From JACKII01 sp041687435 (GTDB lineage Bacteria; Pseudomonadota; Alphaproteobacteria; Bin95): a stretch of 64,000 nt of DNA. The notes under the pieces are model-generated. The model was given only the letters and a program-made list of their open reading frames with translations. It did not search any database and was not told the DNA's origin. Below are positions 9,319 to 18,473 of the stretch, in pieces; the first letter of the stretch is position 1; each line of letters begins with the position of its first letter. The stretch lies in NCBI GenBank assembly GCA_041687435.1, contig JAWLBX010000019.1:3532-67531 (forward strand), read 5' to 3'. A program made the position numbers and the translations under genes.

Positions 9319-10146
9319 ATGGCGAATCCCATCCCCCTGGAGCCAAAACCCGCCAAGGCTAGTGCGGAACGGTCCGGCCAGGTCCAAAGCCTGGTGCGGG
9401 CCCTGCGGCTGCTGCAGGAAGTGGCGGATGCCGGTGATGGCATCACACTGACCGAGGTCGCGAACCGTGTCGGCTTGCCGGTGTCGTCGGCACACCGGCT
9501 GCTCTCGACCCTGCAACTGGAAGGTTTTGTCCGTTTCGACGGCGAACGAACCCTGTGGTTCGTCGGCGTGAAAGCGTTCACGGTCGGCAATGCCTTTCTG
9601 CGGGCGCGCGATCTGGTGCAGGTGGCGCGGCCCTATATGCGCGGCCTGATGGAACAGTGCGACGAAACCGTCAATCTGGCAGTCGAGGACGGCGGGCAGA
9701 TCATCTATCTGGCACAGATCGAGTGCCGGCAGATGATGCGAGCGCTCGCGTCCCCCGGTGCGCGGGTTCCCATGCATTCCTCGGCGGTCGGCAAGGTGCT
9801 GCTTGCCTATATGAATCCCGCATTGAAAAACGCGATGCTGGACCGGATGAAGCTGGAACGCTTCACCGCCAACACGATTACCGGCCGGGAACGCTTTGCC
9901 CGGTCCCTGGCGGAAATCCGCGCGCAGGGCTATGGCTCCGATGATGAAGAGCACGCCATTGGCCTTCGCTGCGTCGCCGCCCCGATTTTCAACGAGGCGC
10001 GCGAGGCCATCGCCGGCATATCGCTATCGGGCCCCGCGGCGCGGGTCACCGACAAGCGGTTCGGCGAACTGGCCGGGCTGGTGCAGCGCACCGCCCGGGT
10101 CATCACCCGCGAGTTCGGCGGCCTGCCGCCGGAGGACCAAGCCTAA
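9319..10146 (+). CDS. IclR family transcriptional regulator
   Basis: A 275-residue regulator with an N-terminal winged helix (about residues 25-85; TLTEVANRVGLPVSSAHRLLSTL) and a C-terminal IclR effector domain (YLAQIECRQMMR, MHSSAVGKVLLAYM, GYGSDDEEHAIGLRCVAAPIF). It lies between malate synthase (25 nt) and the glycolate oxidase Fe-S subunit (18 nt), all in one direction. Control of this glyoxylate/glycolate operon is the likely job, as for IclR of enteric bacteria. The ATG at 9319 is used; an upstream in-frame ATG at 9265 lies inside aceB. Confidence 0.92.
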   Translation: MANPIPLEPKPAKASAERSGQVQSLVRALRLLQEVADAGDGITLTEVANRVGLPVSSAHRLLSTLQLEGFVRFDGERTLWFVGVKAFTVGNAFLRARDLVQVARPYMRGLMEQCDETVNLAVEDGGQIIYLAQIECRQMMRALASPGARVPMHSSAVGKVLLAYMNPALKNAMLDRMKLERFTANTITGRERFARSLAEIRAQGYGSDDEEHAIGLRCVAAPIFNEAREAIAGISLSGPAARVTDKRFGELAGLVQRTARVITREFGGLPPEDQA

Positions 10147-10164
10147 CGCCCCAGAGGCTCCGCA

Positions 10165-11457
10165 ATGCAAACCCATTTTACAGAGGCGCAAAAGGCCGAC
10201 CCGCGCATTGCGGAGGCGGACAAGATCCTGCGCAATTGCGTCCATTGCGGCTTCTGCCTCGCGACCTGCCCGACCTATGTGCTGTTAGGCGACGAGTTGG
10301 ACAGCCCGCGCGGGCGCATCTACCTGATCAAGGACATGCTGGAGAACGACCGCCCGGCGACGCCGGAGGTGGTCACACACATCGACCGCTGCCTGTCCTG
10401 CCTCGCCTGCATGATGACATGTCCCAGTGGCGTGCATTACATGCACTTGGTTGACACCGCGCGGGCCCATATCGAGGAAACATACGAACGGCCCTGGCTC
10501 GATCGGATGCTGCGGTCAGTGCTGGCGAAGCTGATCCCGTATCCGGGCCGGTTCAGGGCAGCGCTGGCGCTGGGCGCGCTCGGCAAACCGTTTGCGCCGC
10601 TACTGCCGGCGCGCCTCAAAGCCATGGTGCGACTAGCGCCACTGCCCGCCGGCCGCTCGGCAACGGACGAGCCAGGCACCTACGCGGCGGAAGGCAAGCG
10701 GCACTACCGGGTGGCGATCTTGCCCGGCTGCGCCCAGCGGGCGATTGCGCCCAATATTAACGATGCCACCCTGCGCCTGCTGCGCCGGCACGGGGCGGAG
10801 GTGATATTCCCGGCGGATGCCACCTGCTGCGGCTCCCTCGTTCACCATATGGGGCGGGAGGACGAAGCTCATGCCCAGGCCAAGGCGATGATCGATGCCT
10901 GGTGGCCGGAGACGGAGCAAGGCGGCGGCCAGGGCCTGCACGCCATCGTCATCAACGCCAGCGGCTGCGGCACCACGGTCAAGGACTATGGCTATATGCT
11001 GCGCCTTGATCCCGACTATGCGGAAAAAGCGGCAACGATCAGCGCGCTCGCCAAGGATGTTTCCGAATTCGTGGCGGAAATCGGCCTCGCGCCACGGCAG
11101 ATCGAGACGGGCCAGCGCGTCACCTACCACGCCGCCTGCTCGCTCCAGCACGGCCAGAAGATCCGAACCCAGCCGAAGGAGTTGCTGGCGTCAGCGGGAT
11201 TCCAGGTCAGCGAAGCGGCGGAGGGTCATCTCTGCTGTGGCTCCGCCGGCACATACAACCTGTTGCAGCCAAAGATCGCTACGCAACTGCGCGACCGCAA
11301 GCTTGGCAACATCGCGGCAACACGGCCGCAGATCATCGCCACCGGCAATATCGGCTGCATCACCCAACTGGCCGATAAGGCGGGCGTCCCGGTGGTGCAC
11401 ACGGTCGAACTGCTGGACTGGGCCACTGGCGGGCCGAAGCCGGCGGGGGTAGTCTGA
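10165..11457 (+). CDS. glcF: Glycolate oxidase iron-sulfur subunit
   Basis: A 430-residue protein with two 4Fe-4S ferredoxin motifs (C25-C28-C31-C35 and C76-C79-C82-C86) and two cysteine-rich CCG domains (CCGSLVHHMGRE and LCCGSAGTYNLLQP). This is the architecture of GlcF, which transfers electrons from the GlcD/GlcE flavin subunits when glycolate is oxidised to glyoxylate. glcD and glcE are not in this window. Downstream of aceB and an IclR gene, it would supply glyoxylate to malate synthase. Confidence 0.92.
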   Translation: MQTHFTEAQKADPRIAEADKILRNCVHCGFCLATCPTYVLLGDELDSPRGRIYLIKDMLENDRPATPEVVTHIDRCLSCLACMMTCPSGVHYMHLVDTARAHIEETYERPWLDRMLRSVLAKLIPYPGRFRAALALGALGKPFAPLLPARLKAMVRLAPLPAGRSATDEPGTYAAEGKRHYRVAILPGCAQRAIAPNINDATLRLLRRHGAEVIFPADATCCGSLVHHMGREDEAHAQAKAMIDAWWPETEQGGGQGLHAIVINASGCGTTVKDYGYMLRLDPDYAEKAATISALAKDVSEFVAEIGLAPRQIETGQRVTYHAACSLQHGQKIRTQPKELLASAGFQVSEAAEGHLCCGSAGTYNLLQPKIATQLRDRKLGNIAATRPQIIATGNIGCITQLADKAGVPVVHTVELLDWATGGPKPAGVV

Positions 11458-11489
11458 GCGCTCGTCACACCAGAGGAAGCGCTCACGCC

Positions 11490-11897
11490 ATGAAAATCAA
11501 ACGCCTGGAACACGTTGCTATCACCGTGAACGACATGGACAAGGCCCGAGAGACCTGGGTCGATGTGCTGGGGATCGGTCAGGAGTATGAGGAACAGATC
11601 GGCCAGACCAAACTCGCCATGCTGCCGGTCGGCCAGACCTATATCGAACTGCTGCAGGCAACCGGACCGGATTCGCCGGTCAACGAATGGATGGAGAAAT
11701 CCGGCGAAAGCCTATGGCATCTGTGCTTCGAGGTGGAGGATATCGACGGCGCCGTGGCCGAGCTGAAGGGCAAGGGCGTCAAGCTGCTGAACGACGAGCC
11801 GAAGCCCGGCCATGGCGGCAGCCGCATCGTCTTCCTCGACCCGGCCTCGACCGGCAACGTGCTGATCGAATTGGCCGAAATTCCGGAAGGGCACTGA
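11490..11897 (+). CDS. mce: Methylmalonyl-CoA epimerase-like VOC protein
   Basis: A 135-residue single VOC-type protein beginning MKIKRLEHVAITVNDMDKA and carrying WHLCFEVEDIDGAV and NVLIELAE, the pattern of methylmalonyl-CoA (ethylmalonyl-CoA) epimerases. The probable metal ligands are H8, H in WHLCFE and the Glu in LIELAE. It is the last gene of the plus-strand run, 32 nt after glcF. A mutase small subunit gene occurs 22 kb away. Related VOC enzymes are an alternative, so the substrate is probable rather than certain. Confidence 0.8.
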   Translation: MKIKRLEHVAITVNDMDKARETWVDVLGIGQEYEEQIGQTKLAMLPVGQTYIELLQATGPDSPVNEWMEKSGESLWHLCFEVEDIDGAVAELKGKGVKLLNDEPKPGHGGSRIVFLDPASTGNVLIELAEIPEGH

Positions 11898-11912
11898 GCC
11901 CCCTCCCCGCGC

Positions 11913-12806
11913 TCACACCCGCCGCCGAGCCAGCCGGCGCTCGCGCCACCAGATGTAGAGGCCGGAGGCGATGATGATCGCGCCGCCGCCGAACGACTGC
12001 ACCGCCGGCGTCTCGCCCCAGGCGATGTAGCCGATGGTGAGCGCAAACAGGATCTGGCTGTAGTCGAACGGCGCCAGCACCGTCGCCGGTGCGTAGCGGT
12101 AGGCCACCAGGAAGCCGTACTGCGCCACCGCGCCCAGCGCGCCGATCAGCAGGAACAGCAACCAGTCCTCCAGGCTCGGCGTCACCCAGACCCAGGGCAT
12201 GGCTGCCCCCGTGACAGTGATGTTGGCCAGCGCGTAGAGGAAGTAGATGCGGTTGGCGGGCTCCCGCCGCGACAGCTGCCGGATCGCCACCACCGCCATG
12301 GCGTAGAAAAACGCGCCGGCGAGCGCGATCAGCGCGATCAGGTTCAGGTTGCTGCCCGGATTTACGATCAACAGTACGCCGCCAAACCCGACGAAGGCGG
12401 CCAGCACGCGCCGCCAGCCGACGCTCTCCCCCAGCATCGGCACACTCAGCACGGTCAGGAACAGCGGCATGGCGAAGCTGATCGCCGTCACCGTGGCAAT
12501 CGGCATGCGCGTCACGGCGTAGAACATGGCGAAGGTCGAAATCAGGCCGTAGCAGGCGCGGACCACGTGGCCGAACGGCCGGTCCGTCCGCCAAAGCGCG
12601 GGCCCGGTCCGCCAGAGCAGCGGCAGGCTGAGCGCCAAGCCGAAGCCATAGCGCATCAGCAGCACCTGCAACGGCGAATAGCCGGAGCCGAGCAGCTTCA
12701 CGCAGGCGAACATCGCCGCGAACATCAGCGCGGCAAAGCAGATCAGCCCGATCGCGAAGCCAAGGCGGGTGCCGTCCTCCGGCGGGGCAAGCGGTGGTGT
12801 GCGCAC
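11913..12806 (-). CDS. EamA/DMT family transporter
   Basis: A 297-residue inner-membrane protein with about ten hydrophobic segments in two EamA repeats (for example GFAIGLICFAALMFAAMFA, ATVTAISFAMPLFLTVL, WLLFLLIGALGAVAQYGFLV). This family exports or imports small metabolites such as amino acids and their derivatives. The substrate is not predictable. It is 27 nt downstream of the quinone oxidoreductase gene and converges on the epimerase gene with a 15-nt gap. Confidence 0.9.
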   Translation of the reverse strand: MRTPPLAPPEDGTRLGFAIGLICFAALMFAAMFACVKLLGSGYSPLQVLLMRYGFGLALSLPLLWRTGPALWRTDRPFGHVVRACYGLISTFAMFYAVTRMPIATVTAISFAMPLFLTVLSVPMLGESVGWRRVLAAFVGFGGVLLIVNPGSNLNLIALIALAGAFFYAMAVVAIRQLSRREPANRIYFLYALANITVTGAAMPWVWVTPSLEDWLLFLLIGALGAVAQYGFLVAYRYAPATVLAPFDYSQILFALTIGYIAWGETPAVQSFGGGAIIIASGLYIWWRERRLARRRV

Positions 12807-12833
12807 GGTATCAGCTTCCGGATGCGCGACCGG

Positions 12834-13808
12834 TCACGCCACCATCACCGCCTTGCCGATCACCGTGCGCTCCTGAATCGGCCGCATCGCCGCCTGTACG
12901 TACGGCCAGGGAATGCGGTGGGAAATGTGAGGGCGCAACCGGCCCTGTTCCGCGAGCGTAATCAGGGTGGCGATGGTCTTCTCGTTCAGCCCCGGAATGC
13001 GCCGGCCGATCTCGCCCGCGCGGAAACCGACCGCGGTCGCCCCCTTGATCAGCAGCAGGTTGGAGCGGATCGAGACCGGATCGCCGCCGGTAAAGCCGAT
13101 ATAGACCACGCGGCAGCCATAGTTCATGCAGCGCAGGCTCTGCTCGGCCACGTCGCCGCCGACCGGATCATAGATCACATCGGCGCCACGCCCGTCCGTC
13201 AGCCCCTTCACCGCCTCGCGAAGGTCGGTGTTGGTGTAGTTGATCACGTAGTCGGCGCCCTGCTCCTTCACCACTCTCAGCTTTTCGTCGCTGCCAGCGG
13301 TGGCAATCACCTGCGCGCCCAACAGGCGGCCGACATGCACGGCGGCAAGGCCGACACCGCCGGCCGCACCATGCACCAGCAGCACGTCGCCGGCCTCCAG
13401 CCGCCCGCCATGGGTCAGCGCGTTCCAGGCGGTCATGTAGGCAGAGCGGAAGGCCGCCCCCTCGGCATAGTCGAAGGTGGAGGGCAGCCGGTGCGCCTGC
13501 CCAGAATCCGCAACATAATACTCGCAGAACACGCCCGGCCGGCCGCTGGTCATCACCCGGTCGCCAACGCGGAAATCCTCGACGCCCGCACCGACAGCCA
13601 CCACGTCGCCGCACGCCTCCAGCCCCGGCACGAACGGCACCGGCGGCTTCAACTGATAGCCGCCGGCACACATCAACACGTCGACATAGTTAATCCCCCA
13701 CGCCTTGTGCTGCACCAGCACCTGGCCAGGGCCGGGCTCTGGCGTTGGGCGATCTTCGACGGTCAGGATTTCGGGCGGTCCGTAATCCGGGCAGACAATG
13801 GCGCGCAT
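12834..13808 (-). CDS. NADPH:quinone oxidoreductase-like MDR protein
   Basis: A 324-residue zinc-independent medium-chain dehydrogenase/reductase. It shows the GroES-like N-terminus (PGPGQVLVQHKAWGINYVDVLM, FVPGLEACGDVVAVG) and the Rossmann motif VHGAAGGVGLAAVHVGRLLGA for NADPH. The structural zinc cysteines of alcohol dehydrogenases are absent, as in the QOR branch. The ATG at 13808 starts the conserved MRAIVCPDYGPP; a 22-codon upstream extension has no similarity. It lies downstream of the selD fusion on the same strand, with a 106-nt gap. Confidence 0.9.
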   Translation of the reverse strand: MRAIVCPDYGPPEILTVEDRPTPEPGPGQVLVQHKAWGINYVDVLMCAGGYQLKPPVPFVPGLEACGDVVAVGAGVEDFRVGDRVMTSGRPGVFCEYYVADSGQAHRLPSTFDYAEGAAFRSAYMTAWNALTHGGRLEAGDVLLVHGAAGGVGLAAVHVGRLLGAQVIATAGSDEKLRVVKEQGADYVINYTNTDLREAVKGLTDGRGADVIYDPVGGDVAEQSLRCMNYGCRVVYIGFTGGDPVSIRSNLLLIKGATAVGFRAGEIGRRIPGLNEKTIATLITLAEQGRLRPHISHRIPWPYVQAAMRPIQERTVIGKAVMVA

Positions 13809-13914
13809 GCGGGCATGACCTTTTTCAGCGGTTTCGCAGGCCAGAATACCGAATTGCGAAGCGCTTGCAGCCATTTCCTGAAGGTTTCCCGCGATGAGAG
13901 ATCAACCCTGATCC

Positions 13915-16047
13915 TCAACCGCCGAACGATAGCCCCTCTTCGGCATGGCAACTGCCGATGCTAGCGGCTTGCGTGAAACCGGCGGCACGGAGCGCCCTAA
14001 CGCAGGCTGCCGCATCGGCCGGCGGTACCGCAGCTAGCAAACCGCCAGACGTCTGCGGGTCGAGCAGCAGGGCCGGCGCATGAGGGACCGCTGCGCGGTT
14101 GGCCGGGGCCAGCGTACTTTCAATTCCGTTTGTGAGACAGTCGGTAACGCCTGGCAGGGCCGGCACATCCGCCAGACGCACCTCGGCACCGACACCGGAT
14201 GCGGCCAGCATTTCCTGTAAATGGCCGGCAAGGCCAAAGCCGGTTACGTCCGTAACGGCCCGCGCCCCGTGATCGCGAAGTACGGACACGGCGGCGCCAT
14301 TGCTTTGTTGCATGACACTAAATGCCGATTCCACCCAGGCGGAACGGGCCGTTCCCTGCATGTCCGCTGCCAGCAGAATACCCGTGCCGAGCGGTTTGGT
14401 CAGGATAAGAGCATCGCCAGACTCAACGCCGTGCTTGTGCCACAAATCGCCCGCTATCGCGAAGCCGTTGACGGTCAGGCCAAGCGCCAGCTCCGGCCCT
14501 TCCGCCGAATGCCCGCCGATCAGGGACGCACCGGCCTCGCGGATGGCAGCGCAGGCGCCTGCAAGTGCCTGGGCAAGGTCGGACTCCTGCACGTTCGGCA
14601 CCGCAAATGGCACAGTCACCTGGGCGAGCGCACTATGCGGGCGCGCACCCATGGCGAAGATGTCGGAAAGGGCGTGCTCCGCCGCAACGCGGCCGAACAG
14701 GTAGGCATCACCCGTGAAGGCGCGGAAATAGTCGGTCGATTGGACCAGAACCTGGCCGGCCGGCGGCTCCAGCACGGCGGCATCATCGCCAGTGGCCAAA
14801 AGAACACCGGCAACGTTGCCCGTGTTGAGGCCAGCCAGAACGCGGCCGAGCACGGCACTGCCGATCTTCGAGCCACAGCCGGCGCAATGCATCGGCACGT
14901 CATCGGGGCCAGCCTGCATCTGTGGCAGCACCTGGTAGCGCTGCATCCAGCGCCGGTCGATCCAATCCTTCCAGCGCCAGACCCAGTCGCCGGAGGCCGC
15001 AAACATCCCGTAAGAGGCAATTGCTGTCTTCCGTCCGCCCGAAAGCAGCGAGAGAAACCGTCGCTGCGGCTTGTAAGGATGGAGCCCCTGCCCTTTTGCC
15101 GCATGGCGCAGGTTATCCGCCAAGACCGGCCCTTGCCGGACCGCATACACCCCGGCTTTCGGTAGCGGCCGCGGCGCGAAGGCAGCAACATCGCCCGCGG
15201 CAAACACATTGGGGTGGGAGCAACTGGCCAGCGTCTCGCTGATCTGCACAAACCCGCGCTTGTCCACAGCCAGACCGCTTTCGGAAAGCCAGGGTGCCGG
15301 GGCTGCACCAGTGGCGAGCACAGTAATTGCACTATCGAGGCGGCGGCCATCGGCAAGGATTGCCGCGTCGGGCTCGACAGAGGCCAGCGCAGCACCAGCT
15401 TCAACGGCAATGCCATATTGCGCCATGAGAGCGTGCATCCGCCGCCGCACACCCGGCGGAAAGGCCGGCAGCAAGCCAGCCGAATCGGTAACAAGGGTCA
15501 TCCGTGGCCCCAGCCCCCGCAAGCGATGAGCCAAAGCCAACGCCAACTCGACGCCGCCAGCGCCGCCGCCAACCACTGTGACCGGCGCCCCCGCCGTCAA
15601 GCCGGCGCTTTTCCGTTCCAAATCGCTCAGGAAACGATCCAGCGGCTTCACCCGCAGACCAAAATCAGCAGCGCCCGGGATATCCCCAATCCTGGTGGTC
15701 GAGCCCGTATCGATCGATAACAGGTCGTAGCGCAGCGGCGGCCGGCCCTCGACTGCCAGCCGGCAGCCGTCGAGATCAAGCCCAATCGCCGGGGCATGGA
15801 TCAGCCGTGCGCCGGCAAAGCGGCAGAGCGGCCCCAGATCGATATGGCAATCCTCATGCCGGTAATGGCCTGCAATAAAGCCGGGAATCATGCCGGAATA
15901 AGGGGTGAACGTATCCCGCGCCACGACGGTCAGCCGCACGCCCGGTTCCGGCTTCATGCCGAACTTCCGCAGCACCGCGACATGGGCATGGCCGCCCCCG
16001 ATCAGCACGATCTCCGTTGCGACCGGCCGCTCGCCTGACGCCTGCAT
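13915..16047 (-). CDS. selD: FAD/NAD oxidoreductase fused to selenide, water dikinase (SelD)
   Basis: A 710-residue fusion. Residues 1-375 are an NDH-2-like pyridine-nucleotide disulfide oxidoreductase with two dinucleotide-binding sites (VLIGGGHAHVAV and VTVVGGGAGGVELALALA) and the FAD segment NVFAAGDVAAF. Residues 385-710 are SelD, which converts selenide and ATP to selenophosphate. The catalytic loop is MHCAGCGSKIG, with C391 matching the essential Cys17 and K394 matching Lys20 of E. coli SelD. ATGDDAAVLEPP and LLLDPQTSGGLL are further SelD marks. This fusion is known in many bacteria; the oxidoreductase part may supply selenide. It matters here because a selenoprotein gene lies at 51366-52586. 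Confidence 0.95.
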   Translation of the reverse strand: MQASGERPVATEIVLIGGGHAHVAVLRKFGMKPEPGVRLTVVARDTFTPYSGMIPGFIAGHYRHEDCHIDLGPLCRFAGARLIHAPAIGLDLDGCRLAVEGRPPLRYDLLSIDTGSTTRIGDIPGAADFGLRVKPLDRFLSDLERKSAGLTAGAPVTVVGGGAGGVELALALAHRLRGLGPRMTLVTDSAGLLPAFPPGVRRRMHALMAQYGIAVEAGAALASVEPDAAILADGRRLDSAITVLATGAAPAPWLSESGLAVDKRGFVQISETLASCSHPNVFAAGDVAAFAPRPLPKAGVYAVRQGPVLADNLRHAAKGQGLHPYKPQRRFLSLLSGGRKTAIASYGMFAASGDWVWRWKDWIDRRWMQRYQVLPQMQAGPDDVPMHCAGCGSKIGSAVLGRVLAGLNTGNVAGVLLATGDDAAVLEPPAGQVLVQSTDYFRAFTGDAYLFGRVAAEHALSDIFAMGARPHSALAQVTVPFAVPNVQESDLAQALAGACAAIREAGASLIGGHSAEGPELALGLTVNGFAIAGDLWHKHGVESGDALILTKPLGTGILLAADMQGTARSAWVESAFSVMQQSNGAAVSVLRDHGARAVTDVTGFGLAGHLQEMLAASGVGAEVRLADVPALPGVTDCLTNGIESTLAPANRAAVPHAPALLLDPQTSGGLLAAVPPADAAACVRALRAAGFTQAASIGSCHAEEGLSFGG

Positions 16048-16071
16048 TACTATGGCCGTCCTTCCCGCCTG

Positions 16072-17226
16072 TCAGGTCTGCTTTGCCAGCCAATCCGACA
16101 GCCGCTCCAACGCCTGTTCGACATCCGGCTGGGTGATGCAGTACGAAAACCGGATCATGTGCTTGCCGCGGTCGGGATCGAAATCGAGGCCGCTGGCGAC
16201 AGCAACGCCGGTTTCATCCAGAAGTCGGGAGGAAAAGGCGATGCTATCTTGGGTCAGATGGCTGACATCCGCGTAAATATAAAACGCGCCGTCCGGCGGC
16301 GCGATCTTGGTAAGGCCCATCTGCGGCAGCCCCTCCAGCATCAACCGCCGGTTGGTGGCATAAACCGCCTTGTTCGCCTCCAATTCCTCCGTCGCGTCCA
16401 ACGCGGCCAGGGCCGCTACCTGGCTGACGCCCGGCGAACTGATGAAGAAATTCTGGGCCAAGCGTTCCACCGCGCTTTTGAGGTCGTCGGGCACGATCAT
16501 CCAGCCGATGCGCCAACCGGTCATTGAAAAATATTTCGAGAAACTGTTCATGATGATCGCGCTGGGAGAATAGCGCGCCGCCGTATCCGCCCGGCCATCA
16601 AACACAAGCCCATGGTAGATTTCATCGCTGATCAGCCGTATGCCACGCGCATGGCAGGCTTCCGCGATCGCTTTCAGTTCTTCCGGTGGAATGACACTGC
16701 CAGCAGGGTTGGAGGGGCTGGCGATGACGACGCCTGCTAGATTCGGTACACTATCCAGCATGTCCGCCGTCATTTGGTAGCGGGTTTCCGGGCCGGTCGG
16801 CAGGCGCACCACCTCGCAACCGAGTGCCGCCAAAATGTTGCGATAGCAGGGATAGCTGGGATCGGTCAGCAACACCCGGTCGCCAACCGAAAAGCTGGCG
16901 AGGAAAGCCAGCAGGAAACCGCCGCTGGAGCCGGTGGTGACCGCGATCCGCTCCACCGGCAGATTGAGCCCGTACCAATCCTGATAGTGCCGGGCCAGGC
17001 GCTCGCGCAGCGCCGGGATGCCGAAAACCAAAGTATAGCCGAGGACATCCGTATCAATGGCCTGTTTGGCAGCCTCGCGGGCAAGACGTGGCGCTGGCGT
17101 GCCGGGCTGGCCGACCTCCAGATGCAACACGTGATCGCCGCGCGCTTCGCACGCCGCCGCTTGCGTCATGACGTCCATCACCATGAATGCGGCGATGTCG
17201 CTGCGCGGAGCCGGGGCAAAAGTCAT
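16072..17226 (-). CDS. Class I/II PLP-dependent aminotransferase
   Basis: A 384-residue fold-type I aminotransferase. The PLP-binding lysine is in NSFSKYFSMTGWRIGW. Other marks are VTTGSSGGFLLAF, VVIASPSNPAGSVIPPEEL and LISDEIYHGLVF, with the C-terminal Arg in MIRFSYC. Its substrate may be an aspartate- or aromatic-type amino acid but cannot be fixed. It sits 24 nt upstream of the selD fusion and 47 nt downstream of the GGT-like gene, so the three may be cotranscribed. Confidence 0.92.
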   Translation of the reverse strand: MTFAPAPRSDIAAFMVMDVMTQAAACEARGDHVLHLEVGQPGTPAPRLAREAAKQAIDTDVLGYTLVFGIPALRERLARHYQDWYGLNLPVERIAVTTGSSGGFLLAFLASFSVGDRVLLTDPSYPCYRNILAALGCEVVRLPTGPETRYQMTADMLDSVPNLAGVVIASPSNPAGSVIPPEELKAIAEACHARGIRLISDEIYHGLVFDGRADTAARYSPSAIIMNSFSKYFSMTGWRIGWMIVPDDLKSAVERLAQNFFISSPGVSQVAALAALDATEELEANKAVYATNRRLMLEGLPQMGLTKIAPPDGAFYIYADVSHLTQDSIAFSSRLLDETGVAVASGLDFDPDRGKHMIRFSYCITQPDVEQALERLSDWLAKQT

Positions 17227-17273
17227 ACCAATCCTTTCGGTCTGTACTGGTTCGGGTTCAAAAGAGGAAACAT

Positions 17274-18473
17274 TCAGCGCTGCGGCTCGCCGATGGCCGC
17301 CAGTCCATCACCGGCGGGATCGCTGGCTGCGGTGCAGGATTGCGGATAGTTGGGCAGGCCCCTGGGGCAGACGACAGCATTGATCAGACCGGCATGGCCG
17401 CTGCCGATTGCCTGAGCGAGCGGGACACGGCGCTCCACCGTCTGGTCAGCCAACTGCTCGGCCGCAGCGCTGCCGTTGCCGCCAGCAATCGCCGCAAGCA
17501 TGATTTTGGTGTTCGGGTTGGACACAAGCACGGGCACGCCTGCAGGTGCGCCGGACGACGCCAGAAAAACGCCGCCGATCAACTGGCCATCGCCGAACGG
17601 CTGGCCCATGCTGAACACGCAGGCAACCGCATTGCCTACCTGGTCCGCAACAGCCAGCCCGGTTTCGGCCCGACCGGTTGTGCCGCCGTTGCCGGCATCT
17701 GAAAATGGCAGGCTCGCGAGCAGATGATCCCCCAACGGGCGAGTGACCGCCGCGGCCGCTTCCGGTCTGATGTCGCGCCAAAATTCGCGGTCGACCCGTA
17801 GCCCGCCATCCTCCGCTGCTTGCCACACCTGTTGCGCTGCACCACCGGTATAGAACGAGCCGGCCCCCTGCTGACGGATCTGGCCGAGCAGCCCGGCAAG
17901 GTCCAACTGCCGGAATTCCTGGCCGACCGCGCCACCGCCAAACACCTGCTGCGCTGAAGAGTCCGCTGGGGCGGCGGCCTGCCAATCCGCCTGAAACGCC
18001 AGGGAACGCTTTTGACCGAAGCGGGCCAACGCCTCCGCCGGGCCGACGGTCTGACGCCAGGGCAGACGGCCAAGCCGGGCATGAATTGCGGCCATTGCAC
18101 GGACCGCGCCAGGGCTCTGAAAACGATAGGCCTGATGCGTCTGATCCTCGACACGATAATCAAGGCAATAGCCATGCGCCGTGAGTCCGGCCGAAGCAGG
18201 CTTGGTCACCGCCAGCGCGAAGAATGCTGCGGCGGCAGCATCGCCGGCGCTGCCACCGGCCGCAAGCGTATCCCGACCGATCAGCGCCGCGTGCGGTTCA
18301 TCCGCGACAACCGCGCCGGCAAAGCCTTGCACATAGCCGGGAGAGCCGAGGTCTGCATCGCTGCCGCACGCAGCCAGTAAAAGGGCGGCGCCAAGGGCCA
18401 GCCATTGACCCCTTGAACCCCCCTGCCTAGCTTGCCATTTCTTGGGCTGGTCGCCCGATAGGCGGATAGACAT
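17274..18473 (-). CDS. Gamma-glutamyltranspeptidase-like lipoprotein, shortened
   Basis: A 399-residue protein with a lipobox (LLLAAC) after a hydrophobic segment, so probably a lipoprotein. The region after it resembles the GGT start (DTLAAGGSAGDAAAAAFFALAVTKPASAGL), and the C-terminus AASDPAGDGLAAIG resembles the GGT end. At about 399 residues it is clearly shorter than usual GGTs (about 550-580). The nucleophile region reads ETGLAVADQVGNAV, where canonical enzymes have TTHFSVVD-like sequence. Activity is therefore doubtful. The ATG at 18473 shares CATG with the divergent M48 protease start. Confidence 0.7.
   Translation of the reverse strand: MSIRLSGDQPKKWQARQGGSRGQWLALGAALLLAACGSDADLGSPGYVQGFAGAVVADEPHAALIGRDTLAAGGSAGDAAAAAFFALAVTKPASAGLTAHGYCLDYRVEDQTHQAYRFQSPGAVRAMAAIHARLGRLPWRQTVGPAEALARFGQKRSLAFQADWQAAAPADSSAQQVFGGGAVGQEFRQLDLAGLLGQIRQQGAGSFYTGGAAQQVWQAAEDGGLRVDREFWRDIRPEAAAAVTRPLGDHLLASLPFSDAGNGGTTGRAETGLAVADQVGNAVACVFSMGQPFGDGQLIGGVFLASSGAPAGVPVLVSNPNTKIMLAAIAGGNGSAAAEQLADQTVERRVPLAQAIGSGHAGLINAVVCPRGLPNYPQSCTAASDPAGDGLAAIGEPQR

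Noticed and set aside
7752..9590. A 612-codon open frame on the minus strand
   Set aside because: It is antisense to malate synthase and the IclR gene, lacks any recognisable domain, and arises from high GC codon bias.
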